Assembly (NCBI GenBank): GCA_035465395.1
Contig: DATHRK010000101.1
Span: 194,843 to 258,842 of the forward strand
From: DATHRK01 sp035465395
Lineage (GTDB): Bacteria; Gemmatimonadota; Gemmatimonadetes; Longimicrobiales; RSA9
Length of the DNA stretch: 64,000 bases
Direction: 5' to 3'
Under the pieces are notes generated by a model. That model saw nothing but the letters and a program-made list of their open reading frames with translations. It did no database searches and was not told the DNA's origin. Below, one piece after another: positions 41,590 to 50,609 of this stretch; the first letter of the stretch is position 1; each line of letters opens with the position of its first letter. Both the position numbers and the translations under genes were made by a program.

Positions 41590-42290
41590 AGCGACCGGAA
41601 TCATGGAAGGCACGCACGGCGGTGCTGCTGGCGGCGGTCGTACCCCTGATCGCAGCCGGCGCCTCCGTGCCCGCCCGGCCGCTTCCCGACGCGGGTCCGG
41701 CGATCGCCGTCCTGCACTACGACGGGGGCGGCGACTGGTACGCCAATCCTTCGGCGCTCCCCAACCTCCTCGCCGAGGCGCGCGCGCGCACGGGCATCGA
41801 CTTCGTCGAGCGGCCGGCAACGGTGCGGCTCGACGATACGGCGCTGCGCGACTACCCGTACCTGTACCTCACCGGGCACGGCAACATCGCCCTCTCGGAG
41901 GCCGACGTGGTGCGGCTGAGGGCCTGGTTGCAGGACGGCGGCTTCCTGCACGCCGACGACAACTACGGCCTCGACGAGAGCTTCCGGCGCGAGATGGCCA
42001 AGGTCTTCCCGGGCGATGCGTGGGTCGAGCTGCCGTCGGACCACGGCGTGTACCACGCGTTCTACGACCTGGAGGGCCTGCCGAAGGTCCACGAGCACGA
42101 CGGCGCGCCCCCGCAGGGGCTGGGGCTGTTCCACGAAGGCCGTCTCGCGGTGTTCTACAGCTTCGAATCGGACCTGGGAGACGGGTGGGAGGACGCGGAC
42201 GTCCACGGCGACGCCGAGGCCGTCCGCGAAGCGGCGTTCCGGATGGGAGTCAACCTGCTCGTCTACGCCCTGGGCCAGGCGGCCGGATGA
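41586..42290 (+). CDS. Exported DUF4159-domain protein
   Basis: This 234-residue protein has a signal peptide (AVLLAAVVPLIAAGASVPARP) and a DUF4159 domain from AVLHYDGGGDWYANPSALPN, with YLYLTGHGNIALSEADVVRL, LQDGGFLHADDNYGLDESFR and FRMGVNLLVYALG. The fold resembles a glutamine-amidotransferase-like Rossmann domain, but the nucleophile is absent. It is usually found with DUF4175 and MoxR-type genes; here a DUF4175 gene follows 13 bases later. It overlaps rsmI at its GTG start. Confidence 0.85.
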   Translation: MKRPESWKARTAVLLAAVVPLIAAGASVPARPLPDAGPAIAVLHYDGGGDWYANPSALPNLLAEARARTGIDFVERPATVRLDDTALRDYPYLYLTGHGNIALSEADVVRLRAWLQDGGFLHADDNYGLDESFRREMAKVFPGDAWVELPSDHGVYHAFYDLEGLPKVHEHDGAPPQGLGLFHEGRLAVFYSFESDLGDGWEDADVHGDAEAVREAAFRMGVNLLVYALGQAAG

Positions 42291-42303
42291 GCGGGAGCCC
42301 GCG

Positions 42304-45300
42304 GTGAGCCCGGTCGAGTTCTGGAGCAGCCTGGCGGCCGCCCGCGCCGGGCTGCGGCGCTCGGCGGGGCTGGCCGTCGCGCTGGCCGTCGCCCTCGTGC
42401 TGCCGGCGCTCCTCGTCGGCACGTGGCTCGCCGTCGCGCTGCCCGCCTGGGACCGGCCGAGCGCCTGGCCGCTCGTGGTCCTCCTCGTCGGCGGGACCGC
42501 CGCGGCGCTGGTGGCTGCGTGGGCGGTGCGACGCTGGCTGCGCCCGCTCGACGCCCGCGCGGTCGCCGCGGCCGCCGAGACCGCGCGCGGCCTGCCGGAC
42601 GGCAGCCTACGCGGCGCTCTGGAGCTGCGTGGCGGCTCGCCGGCCGGCACGTCCGAAGCCCTCGCCCGCCTCGCCGAGCGTCAGCTCGTCGATCGCGTAG
42701 GCGTCGCGACGCCACGCCAGCTCGCCGGACGCCTGGCGGAGCAGGGCAGGGCGCGCCTTCTCCGGCTGTCGGTCGCGGTGCTCGCTGTCGGGCTCGCGGT
42801 GACCCTCCTCGGCGCCAGCAACCCGGCGCGCGCGCGGCTCGCGTGGACGCCCCTGCTGCGGCCGCTACGCGCCCTCACGCCGCCGGAGCTGCCCGCTCTG
42901 GAGGTCACCCCCGGCAGCGTCCGGATGGCGCGGGGCGACACCCTCCGCGTGGCGATTCGGGCGCCGCGCCGCCGTCAGGTGACGATCCACTGGCGGGCGC
43001 AGGGCGAGCTGCCGGGACGTGCCCGCCTCACGGTGCGTGAGGACAGCGCGGCGCGCGTGCTCGGCGCGGTGGACGTGCCGCTGACCTACTGGGTGACCGC
43101 TCCGGACGGCGCCGCGTCCGACACGTTCGTCGTGGAGCCGCAGGATCCGCTGCTGGTGTCGGCGCTGACCGTCGACGTCGCGTACCCCGCCTACCTCGGC
43201 CGCGCGGGCGACAGCTTCGAGGGCGAGCCGCCGCCGCTGGTGCTGCCCGAGGGAAGCGTGGTGCGCGTGCGCGGCACCGCGACCCGCGCGCTGGGCCGGG
43301 CCGCGCTGCGCGGCCCCGACGGCGAGGTCGCGCTCGGCGTGGAAGGCGATCGATTCGACGGGCGCTTCCGCCCGGCGACCTCGGGCACGTGGGGCTGGGC
43401 CCTGACCGACGGGTCGGGCGCCGTGAGCCCCGCGCCGCCGCCACCGTTCCAGGTGGCTCTGATTCCCGACGAGGCCCCCTGGGTGGAGATCCGGTTCCCG
43501 GGGGAGGACACGGAGGTCGGCCCTGACATGCAGCAGGCGGTGGTCGCCCACGCCGGCGACGACCACGGCGTCCGGCGCGCGGCGCTCGTGAGCTGGCGTG
43601 TGGACGCGTTCGGCCAGCGCGATTCGGCGGTGCGCGCCGCGATCCCCCTCGACGGCACGCCCGCGACGACCGCGCTGCGCACGGTTCTCCGTGCGACCGG
43701 GCGCCGGCTCCTGCCCGGGACGCGGCTCGAGTACTACGTCGAGGTGACCGATGACGGCCCGCGCGCGCAGACGGCCCGTTCCCGGACCCTGGCGTTCCGC
43801 TTTCCGGGCGCCGACGAGCTGCGCGCCCGCGTGGGCGAAGAGGCCGACGATCTCCTCCACGGAACCGACGACCTGACCCGCGCGGCGGCCGAGCTCGAGC
43901 GCGCGACGCGGGAGCTTCAGCGTCGCATGGACGGCGGCGAGAACCGGGAAACGGGGCGGTCCGGCGGCGGACAGGAGGCGGGCGATCCCAACCGGCAGTC
44001 GCCGCTGGACTTCGAGCGCGCCGAGGACGCGCGCAACGTGCTGGACCAGCAGGAGGCGCTGCTGGAGCAGGCCGATGCGCTGCGCGAGCAGATGGAGGAG
44101 CTGAGCGAGCTGTCGCGCTCGGCGGGGCTCTCAGACCCGGAGTTCCAGGAGCGCCTGGAGCAGATCCGCGACCTCATGGACGAGGTCGCGTCAGAGGACA
44201 TGCGCGCGCAACTGGAGGAGCTTCGCGAGGCGCTCGACGAGCTGGATGCCGCGCAGACGGAAGCGGCGCTGCGCGCGCTCGCGGAGCAGCAGGAAGACCT
44301 GCGCGACCGCCTCGACCAGAGCCTGGATCTCCTGCGGCGCGCAGCGGCAGAACAGGAGATGCGCGCGCTCGCCGACGATGCGCGGAAGCTCGCCGCCCGG
44401 CAGGACGCCGTCGCCGAGGCGCTCCGCGAGCGGGACCCGGCGGGTCGTGAGCGCACCCGGGACGCCCCGGCGCCCGCCCCCGAGCGGGCCGACTCGGCCG
44501 GCGCGCCCGAGCCGCCGGCGGGTGGGATCCGGGATTCGACGCGCGCGACGCCGCCCGAGGGGGCCAGAGGGGACGCCGACGCGCAGGGCTCGGAGCCCCG
44601 GGCCGCCGACGCGGCCGAGAACGGCGAGTCTCGCGAGGCCGGCGAACCCCGCGAGGCTCGCGATCCCGGCGAGGCCGGAGATCCGAATGAAGCCGGCGAC
44701 GCCGCTGACCTGGGCGAGGCTGGCGACCCCGGTGAGGCTGGCGACCCCGGCGAGGCTGGCGACCCCGGCGAGGCTGGCGACCTCGGCGAGGCTGGCGACC
44801 CCGGGGCCGCAGGCGATCCGCGCGAGCAGCAGTCCGCGCTGGCCGAGCAGGCGGGTGGGCTGACGGAGCGCATGGACGCCCTGCAGGAGCGACTGCGACA
44901 GCTCGGCGAGGCGGGCGCCTCCGAGTCGAGCGGGGAGGCGGGCAGCGAGGCACGCGGCGCGAGCGAGGCGATGCGGGAAGCGGCGCGGCGCGCGAGTCGC
45001 GGCGAGAGCGAAGGCGCCGCCGCCTCGGGGGAGCAGGGAGCGCGCGGCATGGAGAACGCCGCCGACCTGCTCGACCGAGCGCGCGAGGCGATGTCCCAGG
45101 CGTGGCAGGACGAGACCCGGGAGGCGCTCGACCAGGCCACGCAGGAGGCGCTCTCGCTGGCCCAGCGGGAGTCGGAGCTGCTCGAGCAGATGCAGCAGGC
45201 GCGCGAGCAGAGCGGCGGCGCCTCCGAGGAGCAGATGGGGGAGATGCGGGGTGAACAGGCGGCGGTGCAGGAGGGGCTGGAATCGATCTCCCGCAACCTG

Positions 45301-46101
45301 TCCGACGCCGCCAGCCGTTCGGCGGCGATCGACCGTGAGGTGGGCGAGGCGCTCGGCGAAGCCATGCGCAACGTCCAGCAGAGCGCGAGCGCGATGGAGG
45401 GCGGCGACGGCCGGCCGCGTCTGCCGATCCAGGAGACCCAGGCGGCGGTCGACGCCATGAACGACCTGGCTCTTTCGCTCGTTCGGAACGCGCAGCAGGC
45501 GGCGCAGTCGGGTAGCGGGACCGGGCTGGAGCAGGCGCTCCAGCAGCTCGCTCAGGCGGCGTCTCAGCAGGGACGGATCAACAACGAGGCGAGCGCGCTC
45601 TCGCCGCAGGACATGTCGGCCGCGGTGCTGTCGCGGCAGGCGCGCCGCCTCGCGGAGCGCCAGCAGGACATCGCCGGCCAGTTGCAGGGCGCCAGCCAGA
45701 ACCTCGGCGGCAGCGAGGATGTGCTCGGCGACGTGGAGGCGATGGCGGCGGAGGCCGAGCAGCTCGCGCGCGAGCTGGCGGGCGGGCGCCTCAACCGCGA
45801 GGTGAGGGAGCGTCAGGAGCGGCTCTTCTACCGCATGCTGGACGCCGGCCGCTCGCTCGAGCGCGACGAGCTGGGCGACGAGCGCACCGCCGAAGCCGCG
45901 TCGGCCTTCGAGCGTCTCGACCCGGGCGCGATCGACCCATCGCTGCTGCGCGCCGGGCCCCGTTATCCGACGCCTCCCGCGGCGTTGCTGCAGCAGCTGT
46001 CCCCCGGCTATCGCCGCCTGATCCTGGACTACCTCGACCGCATCAACCGGCAGCAGGAGACGCCGCCGGCACCCTCCGACGAGCAGCCCGCCGACCGATG
46101 A
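42304..46101 (+). CDS. DUF4175-family large membrane and coiled-coil protein
   Basis: This 1265-residue protein has membrane helices at about residues 21-46, 55-75 and 152-172, an Ig-like periplasmic region to about 510, then long acidic coiled coils rich in Glu/Gln/Ala (AEDARNVLDQQEALLEQADA). A low-complexity spacer with five EAGDPG units (44716-44805) breaks the coil near residue 805. The layout matches DUF4175, a poorly known envelope family. The GTG start lies 13 bases after the DUF4159 gene; the stop overlaps the TPR gene (ATGA). The three are probably one complex. Confidence 0.85.
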   Translation: MSPVEFWSSLAAARAGLRRSAGLAVALAVALVLPALLVGTWLAVALPAWDRPSAWPLVVLLVGGTAAALVAAWAVRRWLRPLDARAVAAAAETARGLPDGSLRGALELRGGSPAGTSEALARLAERQLVDRVGVATPRQLAGRLAEQGRARLLRLSVAVLAVGLAVTLLGASNPARARLAWTPLLRPLRALTPPELPALEVTPGSVRMARGDTLRVAIRAPRRRQVTIHWRAQGELPGRARLTVREDSAARVLGAVDVPLTYWVTAPDGAASDTFVVEPQDPLLVSALTVDVAYPAYLGRAGDSFEGEPPPLVLPEGSVVRVRGTATRALGRAALRGPDGEVALGVEGDRFDGRFRPATSGTWGWALTDGSGAVSPAPPPPFQVALIPDEAPWVEIRFPGEDTEVGPDMQQAVVAHAGDDHGVRRAALVSWRVDAFGQRDSAVRAAIPLDGTPATTALRTVLRATGRRLLPGTRLEYYVEVTDDGPRAQTARSRTLAFRFPGADELRARVGEEADDLLHGTDDLTRAAAELERATRELQRRMDGGENRETGRSGGGQEAGDPNRQSPLDFERAEDARNVLDQQEALLEQADALREQMEELSELSRSAGLSDPEFQERLEQIRDLMDEVASEDMRAQLEELREALDELDAAQTEAALRALAEQQEDLRDRLDQSLDLLRRAAAEQEMRALADDARKLAARQDAVAEALRERDPAGRERTRDAPAPAPERADSAGAPEPPAGGIRDSTRATPPEGARGDADAQGSEPRAADAAENGESREAGEPREARDPGEAGDPNEAGDAADLGEAGDPGEAGDPGEAGDPGEAGDLGEAGDPGAAGDPREQQSALAEQAGGLTERMDALQERLRQLGEAGASESSGEAGSEARGASEAMREAARRASRGESEGAAASGEQGARGMENAADLLDRAREAMSQAWQDETREALDQATQEALSLAQRESELLEQMQQAREQSGGASEEQMGEMRGEQAAVQEGLESISRNLSDAASRSAAIDREVGEALGEAMRNVQQSASAMEGGDGRPRLPIQETQAAVDAMNDLALSLVRNAQQAAQSGSGTGLEQALQQLAQAASQQGRINNEASALSPQDMSAAVLSRQARRLAERQQDIAGQLQGASQNLGGSEDVLGDVEAMAAEAEQLARELAGGRLNREVRERQERLFYRMLDAGRSLERDELGDERTAEAASAFERLDPGAIDPSLLRAGPRYPTPPAALLQQLSPGYRRLILDYLDRINRQQETPPAPSDEQPADR
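44716..44805 (+). repeat. Five tandem 18-bp repeats encoding EAGDPG
   Basis: Units of GAGGCTGGCGACCCCGGC run at 44716, 44734, 44752, 44770 and 44788, with one T substitution (Pro to Leu) in the fourth and third-base changes in the first and last. Degenerate units flank both sides (from about 44638 to 44823). The frame is kept, so copy-number change would alter linker length without breaking the protein. Confidence 0.95.
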
Positions 46102-47882
46102 ACCGCCCTCTCCTCGTCGTCGGCGCCGCGCTCGTGATCGGCTCGGTGCCCGCCGCGTCGCGCGCGCAGACGGGCCAGCCGCTCCCGCCGGAAGTTCGTA
46201 CCCGCGTGGGTCAGCTCCTCCAGGAAGCCACGAGGCAGCGCAGCAGCGGAGACTACGCCGGAGCGCGCGCGAACCTGGAGGAGGCGCTGGCGGCGGACCC
46301 CGCCTCGATCGGCGGCGTGCTCCTGCTGGAGGCGGTGCTCACCGCGCAGGGCGACGTGCAGGCGCTCCTACCGTACGCGCGGGCGCTCCTGGCGACGGGC
46401 CAGCACGTCCAGCTGGGCTACCAGGTGCTGCTGCGAACGCTGTCCGCGGGCAACCGGGCGGACGCGATGGCCGCCGAAGCGGAGCACTGGGTGCGCGCTG
46501 CGCCCGACGACGCGGCGACCTACAGAGAGGTCGCCCGCATCTGGGAACGGCACGGGGACATGGAGCGCGCGCTCGCGGTGCTCCAGCGGGGCAGGGAGCG
46601 GCTGGGCCGCACCGACGCTCTCGCGCTCGAGTTGGGAGTCGCGTACGCCCGTTTGGGCGAGGTACGGCGCGCGGTGGAGGAGCTGGATCGCGCCCTCGGG
46701 CCCTCCGCCGGAACACTGCTCGTGGTGCGCCGCTGGCTGGGCCAGGTGGAGGAATCGCGGCCGGTCGCGGACGCGCTGGTAGCGGTCCTGCTCGAGGGCT
46801 CCACGACCCGCGAGCGGCGCAACGCCGCGTTCGAGATCGCCGTCGACGCCGGCCTGCAGGAGCGCGCCCGCATTGCGGCGCTCGGCATGATCGACGGCGC
46901 GCCCGAAGCCGAGCGGACCCGGTTCCTGTCGGAGGCCGCGCGACGCGCCGGCGCCGCCAGTCTTCCCGAGCTGGAGTACTGGGCGTATCGGCAGCTTCTC
47001 GAGGGCCGCCCTACCGCCGGTCGCGCGCTGGCGATCCGCAACCGACTCGCCGAGCTGGCGCTGGCGATGGGCGACACGGCGCGAGCCCGCGCGGACTATC
47101 TGGCGATCGAACGCGAGGCGTCCGAAGGCTCGCCGCAGCGTCGCCGCGCAGCGGCGTTCGCGATCGAGCTGGCGGCCAGCTCCGGCGAAGCGGCCGCGGC
47201 GCGCGCGGCGCTGACGGAATTCCACGCCGCGTACCCGGACGCCCGCGAGTACGACCGGCTGGCCGGCGCCGTGGCGGGCGCGCTCCTGGCAAGCGGGGAC
47301 GCCGAAGGCGCCCTCGAGGCCGCCGCGGACGCCGACGGGCCCCGCGCGAACATGGTGCGGGGACGCGCGTTGCTCGCGCTCGGCCGCACCGGCGAGGCGC
47401 GCGACGCCCTCATGGCCGCGGTCGCCGATCTCAGCGGTCTCGAAGCCACCCGTGCCATCGCGCTGCTCAGCCTTCTGGACCGGCTCGACGGCGAGGGCGC
47501 CAGCCTGCTTGCCGAAGCCGTCCAGGCGCTCGACGGGGGTCACGCGGGGGCGGGGGTCGCGCTGCTCGTGGCGGGCGCCGCCAGGCTCGAGGACGAGGAC
47601 GCCGCGGCGCTCCTGGACTTCGCCGCCTCCATCGCCGAGCGCGCCTCGCTGCCGGCCGAAGCCGAGGCCGCGCGGCGGCGCCTGGTGGAGCGTTTCCCCG
47701 ACGCGCCCGAGAGCGCCGCGGCGCTGCTCGCCCTGGCCGAATCGCTCGGGGCACGCCCGGAGGGGCGCCTGGAGGCGCGTGTGCTGTTGGAACGGCTCAT
47801 CCTCGAGCACCCCCGCAGCGCGCTGCTGCCGCGCGCGCGCCGCCTGCTGGACCGGCTCGAAGACGCGTCCGCCAATACCTGA
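46098..47882 (+). CDS. Exported tetratricopeptide-repeat protein
   Basis: This 594-residue protein has a signal peptide (LLVVGAALVIGSVPAASRAQ) and successive helical TPR-like repeats rich in Ala/Arg/Leu, for example GDYAGARANLEEALAADPAS, ERHGDMERALAVLQRGRERL and RLGEVRRAVEELDRALGP. It ends with PDAPESAAALLALAESLG and a final hairpin. It is likely periplasmic and scaffolds the DUF4159/DUF4175 pair, an inference from coupling (ATGA overlap at 46098). Confidence 0.85.
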   Translation: MNRPLLVVGAALVIGSVPAASRAQTGQPLPPEVRTRVGQLLQEATRQRSSGDYAGARANLEEALAADPASIGGVLLLEAVLTAQGDVQALLPYARALLATGQHVQLGYQVLLRTLSAGNRADAMAAEAEHWVRAAPDDAATYREVARIWERHGDMERALAVLQRGRERLGRTDALALELGVAYARLGEVRRAVEELDRALGPSAGTLLVVRRWLGQVEESRPVADALVAVLLEGSTTRERRNAAFEIAVDAGLQERARIAALGMIDGAPEAERTRFLSEAARRAGAASLPELEYWAYRQLLEGRPTAGRALAIRNRLAELALAMGDTARARADYLAIEREASEGSPQRRRAAAFAIELAASSGEAAAARAALTEFHAAYPDAREYDRLAGAVAGALLASGDAEGALEAAADADGPRANMVRGRALLALGRTGEARDALMAAVADLSGLEATRAIALLSLLDRLDGEGASLLAEAVQALDGGHAGAGVALLVAGAARLEDEDAAALLDFAASIAERASLPAEAEAARRRLVERFPDAPESAAALLALAESLGARPEGRLEARVLLERLILEHPRSALLPRARRLLDRLEDASANT

Positions 47883-48066
47883 GCGCCGGCGCCGCGACCC
47901 GGCCAGGGGCGCTTTCGAGGCCTCGCGGTGTAGGAGAGTCGTTCCCACGCACCGAGGCCGGAGCCCGGGACCGCGACGATCATCGATCCGGGCGGCCGCG
48001 GGCCGCGTGCGTGCCGCGACCACACACCCCGACCGACTGCTTCATCGCATGATCCACGGCCGACAG

Positions 48067-49344
48067 ATGCCCCGCCGCCGCACACCCCCGCGCGCCTGTC
48101 TGCTTGCGGCGCTGGCGGCGCTCGCCGTCGCCGCGCCCGCGTCGGCGCAGCACCTGATCGTCCCCATGGACGGCGCCCAGGCCAACCACCTGAAGGCGTA
48201 CGGGCTCACCTACTGGACGCTGCTGCGCGGCGAGGAAGCGGAGTGGCTCCTCAACTACCGCGGCGGGTCCTTTTTGCTGCCCGACCGCGACGCGGTGCGC
48301 CGCGAGGCGGCGCTGCGAGGGGTGTCGGTGGAGCCCGCGACGGCCGCGGACGTGGCGCGCCTGCGGGCCGAGATCGCGGGCGCCAACATGGAGTCGGTGA
48401 TCCTCGAGAAGGCGCCGGACATCGCCGTCTACACGCCGGAGTCCGCCGATCCATGGGACGACGCGGTGACCCTGGCGCTGAGCTACGCGGAGATCCCCTA
48501 TGACCGCATCTGGGACCCCGGCGTGCTGGACGGGCGGCTCAGCGACTACGACTGGCTGCACCTGCACCACGAGGACTTCACCGGCCAGTACTCCAAGTTC
48601 TACCTCAACTACGCGGGCACCGCGTGGCTCCAGGACGAGGTGCGGCGCAACGAAGCGGTCGCGCAGCGCTACGGATACCCCGACGTGCCGGCGCTCAAGA
48701 AGCAGGTCGCCGCCCGCATCCGCGACTACGTCGCCCAGGGGGGCTTCCTGTTCGCCATGTGCACGGCAACGGAGACCATCGAGCTGGCGCTCGCTGGGGT
48801 GGGCGTGGACCTCGCCGCCGCGTTCAGCGACGGCTCCCCGATGGACCCCAACGCGAGCGGCCGCATGCGCTGGGAGCTGGCCATGGCGTTCCAGGGCGCC
48901 GAGCTCCAGACCAACCCGGGGGTGAGCGCGTTCAGCGACATCGACGGGCACCAGGTGAACACGCCCTGGCGTGAGCCGCTGGGCCTCTTCACGCTCTTCG
49001 ATTTCAGCGCCAAGTTCGATCCGGTCCCGTCGATGCTGACGCAGAACCACGAGAACGCGATCGCCGACTACTACGGCCTCACGACGTCCTTCCGGCGCGA
49101 TCGGCTGCGGCCCGGCGTCATCGTCCTCGCGGAGGAGGAGGGCTCGCCCTGGGTCAAGTACGTGCACGGGAGCTTCGGCGAGGGGACGTGGACCTACCTG
49201 GGCGGTCACGACCCGGAGGACCCGCAGCACCAGATCGGCGACGCGCCCACGGACCTGGACCTCCATCGCCATTCGCCGGGGTATCGTCTGATCCTGAACA
49301 ACGTTCTATTCCCGGCGGCCCGAAAGAAGACGCTGAAGACCTGA
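48067..49344 (+). CDS. Exported protein of the family often labelled asparagine synthetase B
   Basis: This 425-residue protein (431 if the ATG at 48049 is used) has a signal peptide (LAALAALAVAAPASAQ) followed by HLIVPMDGAQANHLKAYGLT, the start of a family common in Bacteroidota and Gemmatimonadota. Databases often name it asparagine synthetase B. No N-terminal cysteine glutaminase or ATP-pyrophosphatase motif is present, so I reject that name. ESVILEKAPDIAVYTPES, GGFLFAMCTATETIELALAG and GTWTYLGGHDPEDPQHQIG suggest a GAT-like fold. Function is unknown. Upstream, 47883-48048 is non-coding. Confidence 0.75.
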   Translation: MPRRRTPPRACLLAALAALAVAAPASAQHLIVPMDGAQANHLKAYGLTYWTLLRGEEAEWLLNYRGGSFLLPDRDAVRREAALRGVSVEPATAADVARLRAEIAGANMESVILEKAPDIAVYTPESADPWDDAVTLALSYAEIPYDRIWDPGVLDGRLSDYDWLHLHHEDFTGQYSKFYLNYAGTAWLQDEVRRNEAVAQRYGYPDVPALKKQVAARIRDYVAQGGFLFAMCTATETIELALAGVGVDLAAAFSDGSPMDPNASGRMRWELAMAFQGAELQTNPGVSAFSDIDGHQVNTPWREPLGLFTLFDFSAKFDPVPSMLTQNHENAIADYYGLTTSFRRDRLRPGVIVLAEEEGSPWVKYVHGSFGEGTWTYLGGHDPEDPQHQIGDAPTDLDLHRHSPGYRLILNNVLFPAARKKTLKT

Positions 49345-49412
49345 AGGACGGGAAGCCACCGGGCCGTCGCCGGGCGCGCCGGCCCGATCGACCCCGTCCC
49401 TGGACGCGTGCC

Positions 49413-50594
49413 ATGCCCAGACTCTCCGAGCGCTACGGGGCCTTCCCCGACTATCCCCTCGCCGACGTGCCGGCGTTGAAGCGCCGCCTGCGCGAGGAGG
49501 GTCGTGACGTCATCGATCTGGGGGCGGGGGACGCCCTGCTGGCGCCGCCGCCGGCCGCGGCCGAGGCGCTCGCCCGGGCCGCCGCCGACCCCGCCATGAG
49601 CCGCTACGGGTTCCAGCTGGGGCTGCCGGCCTTCCGGGAAGCGGTCGCCGGGTGGATGGATCGGCGTTTCGGCGTCCGGCTCGATCCGTTCGCCGAGCTG
49701 CTCCCGCTCATCGGATCGAAGGAAGGCATCGCGCACCTGGCGTTCGCGTACCTGGAGCCGGGCGACGCCGCGATCCTGCCGGACCCGGGATACCAGCCGT
49801 ATCGGGGCGGGACGCTGCTCGCCGGCGCCGAGCCGGTGGCGGTCCCGCTGCGGCCCGAGACGGACTTCCTGCTGCCGTTCCGGGACGTGCCGGAGGCGAC
49901 GTGTCGGCGGGCCAGGATCCTCTATCTCAACTACCCGAACAACCCCACCGCGGCGATCGCGCCCGAGTCGTACCTTCGCGACGCCGTGGCCTTCTGCCGC
50001 GAGCACGACGTCCTCCTGGTCTACGACAACGCGTACAGCGAGGTCGCGTTCGACGGCTACGTGCCGCCGAGCATCCTCGAGCTGGACGGCGCGCGCGACG
50101 TGGCCGTGGAGTTCCACTCGATGTCGAAGACCTACAACATGACCGGATGGCGGCTCGGGTGGGCGGCCGGCTCGGCGGACGTCATCGCGGCGCTGGCGCG
50201 CGTGAAGACGTTCGTGGACACCGGGGTCTTCCTGGCCGTGCAGGCCGCCGGCGCCGCCGTGCTGAACACGTCGGCCGAGTGGGTGTCCGCCAACGTCGGG
50301 GAGTTCCGGCGCCGGCGCGACGCCGCGGTGGGGGCGCTGCTGGAAGCGGGCTTCGACGTGACCCCGCCGCTCGCGACGATGTACCTGTGGGTGCCGGTGC
50401 CGGAGGGCGAGCCTTCGGAGTCGTTCGCGCGGCGCGCGCTGCTCGACGAGGCCGTCGTGGTGATGCCGGGCGCCGCGCTGGGGGCCGGCGGCGAGGGGTT
50501 CTTCCGCGTCGCGCTCACCGAGGACGCGACCCGCCTCGCCGAGGCCGGGGTGCGGCTGGGACGGGTGGCCGGGCGACTCGCGGCGGCCGGCTGA
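49413..50594 (+). CDS. Class I/II PLP aminotransferase, LL-diaminopimelate aminotransferase-like
   Basis: This 393-residue fold-I enzyme has the PLP lysine Lys239 in SMSKTYNMTGWRLGWAAG, NYPNNPTAAI and DNAYSEVAFDGY. The N-terminal LPLIGSKEGIAHLAFAYLEP and PDPGYQPYRGGTLLAG are like DapL-type enzymes, so it may supply diaminopimelate, consistent with lysA elsewhere in the window; aspartate or alanine-type specificity cannot be excluded. ATG 49413 follows the upstream exported-protein gene by 68 bases. Confidence 0.85.
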   Translation: MPRLSERYGAFPDYPLADVPALKRRLREEGRDVIDLGAGDALLAPPPAAAEALARAAADPAMSRYGFQLGLPAFREAVAGWMDRRFGVRLDPFAELLPLIGSKEGIAHLAFAYLEPGDAAILPDPGYQPYRGGTLLAGAEPVAVPLRPETDFLLPFRDVPEATCRRARILYLNYPNNPTAAIAPESYLRDAVAFCREHDVLLVYDNAYSEVAFDGYVPPSILELDGARDVAVEFHSMSKTYNMTGWRLGWAAGSADVIAALARVKTFVDTGVFLAVQAAGAAVLNTSAEWVSANVGEFRRRRDAAVGALLEAGFDVTPPLATMYLWVPVPEGEPSESFARRALLDEAVVVMPGAALGAGGEGFFRVALTEDATRLAEAGVRLGRVAGRLAAAG

Positions 50595-50609
50595 GCTACC
50601 GCCCTGGCC

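Noticed and set aside
48067..49344. Asparagine synthetase B
   Set aside because: The protein is exported and lacks both the N-terminal nucleophile cysteine and the ATP-pyrophosphatase motif.
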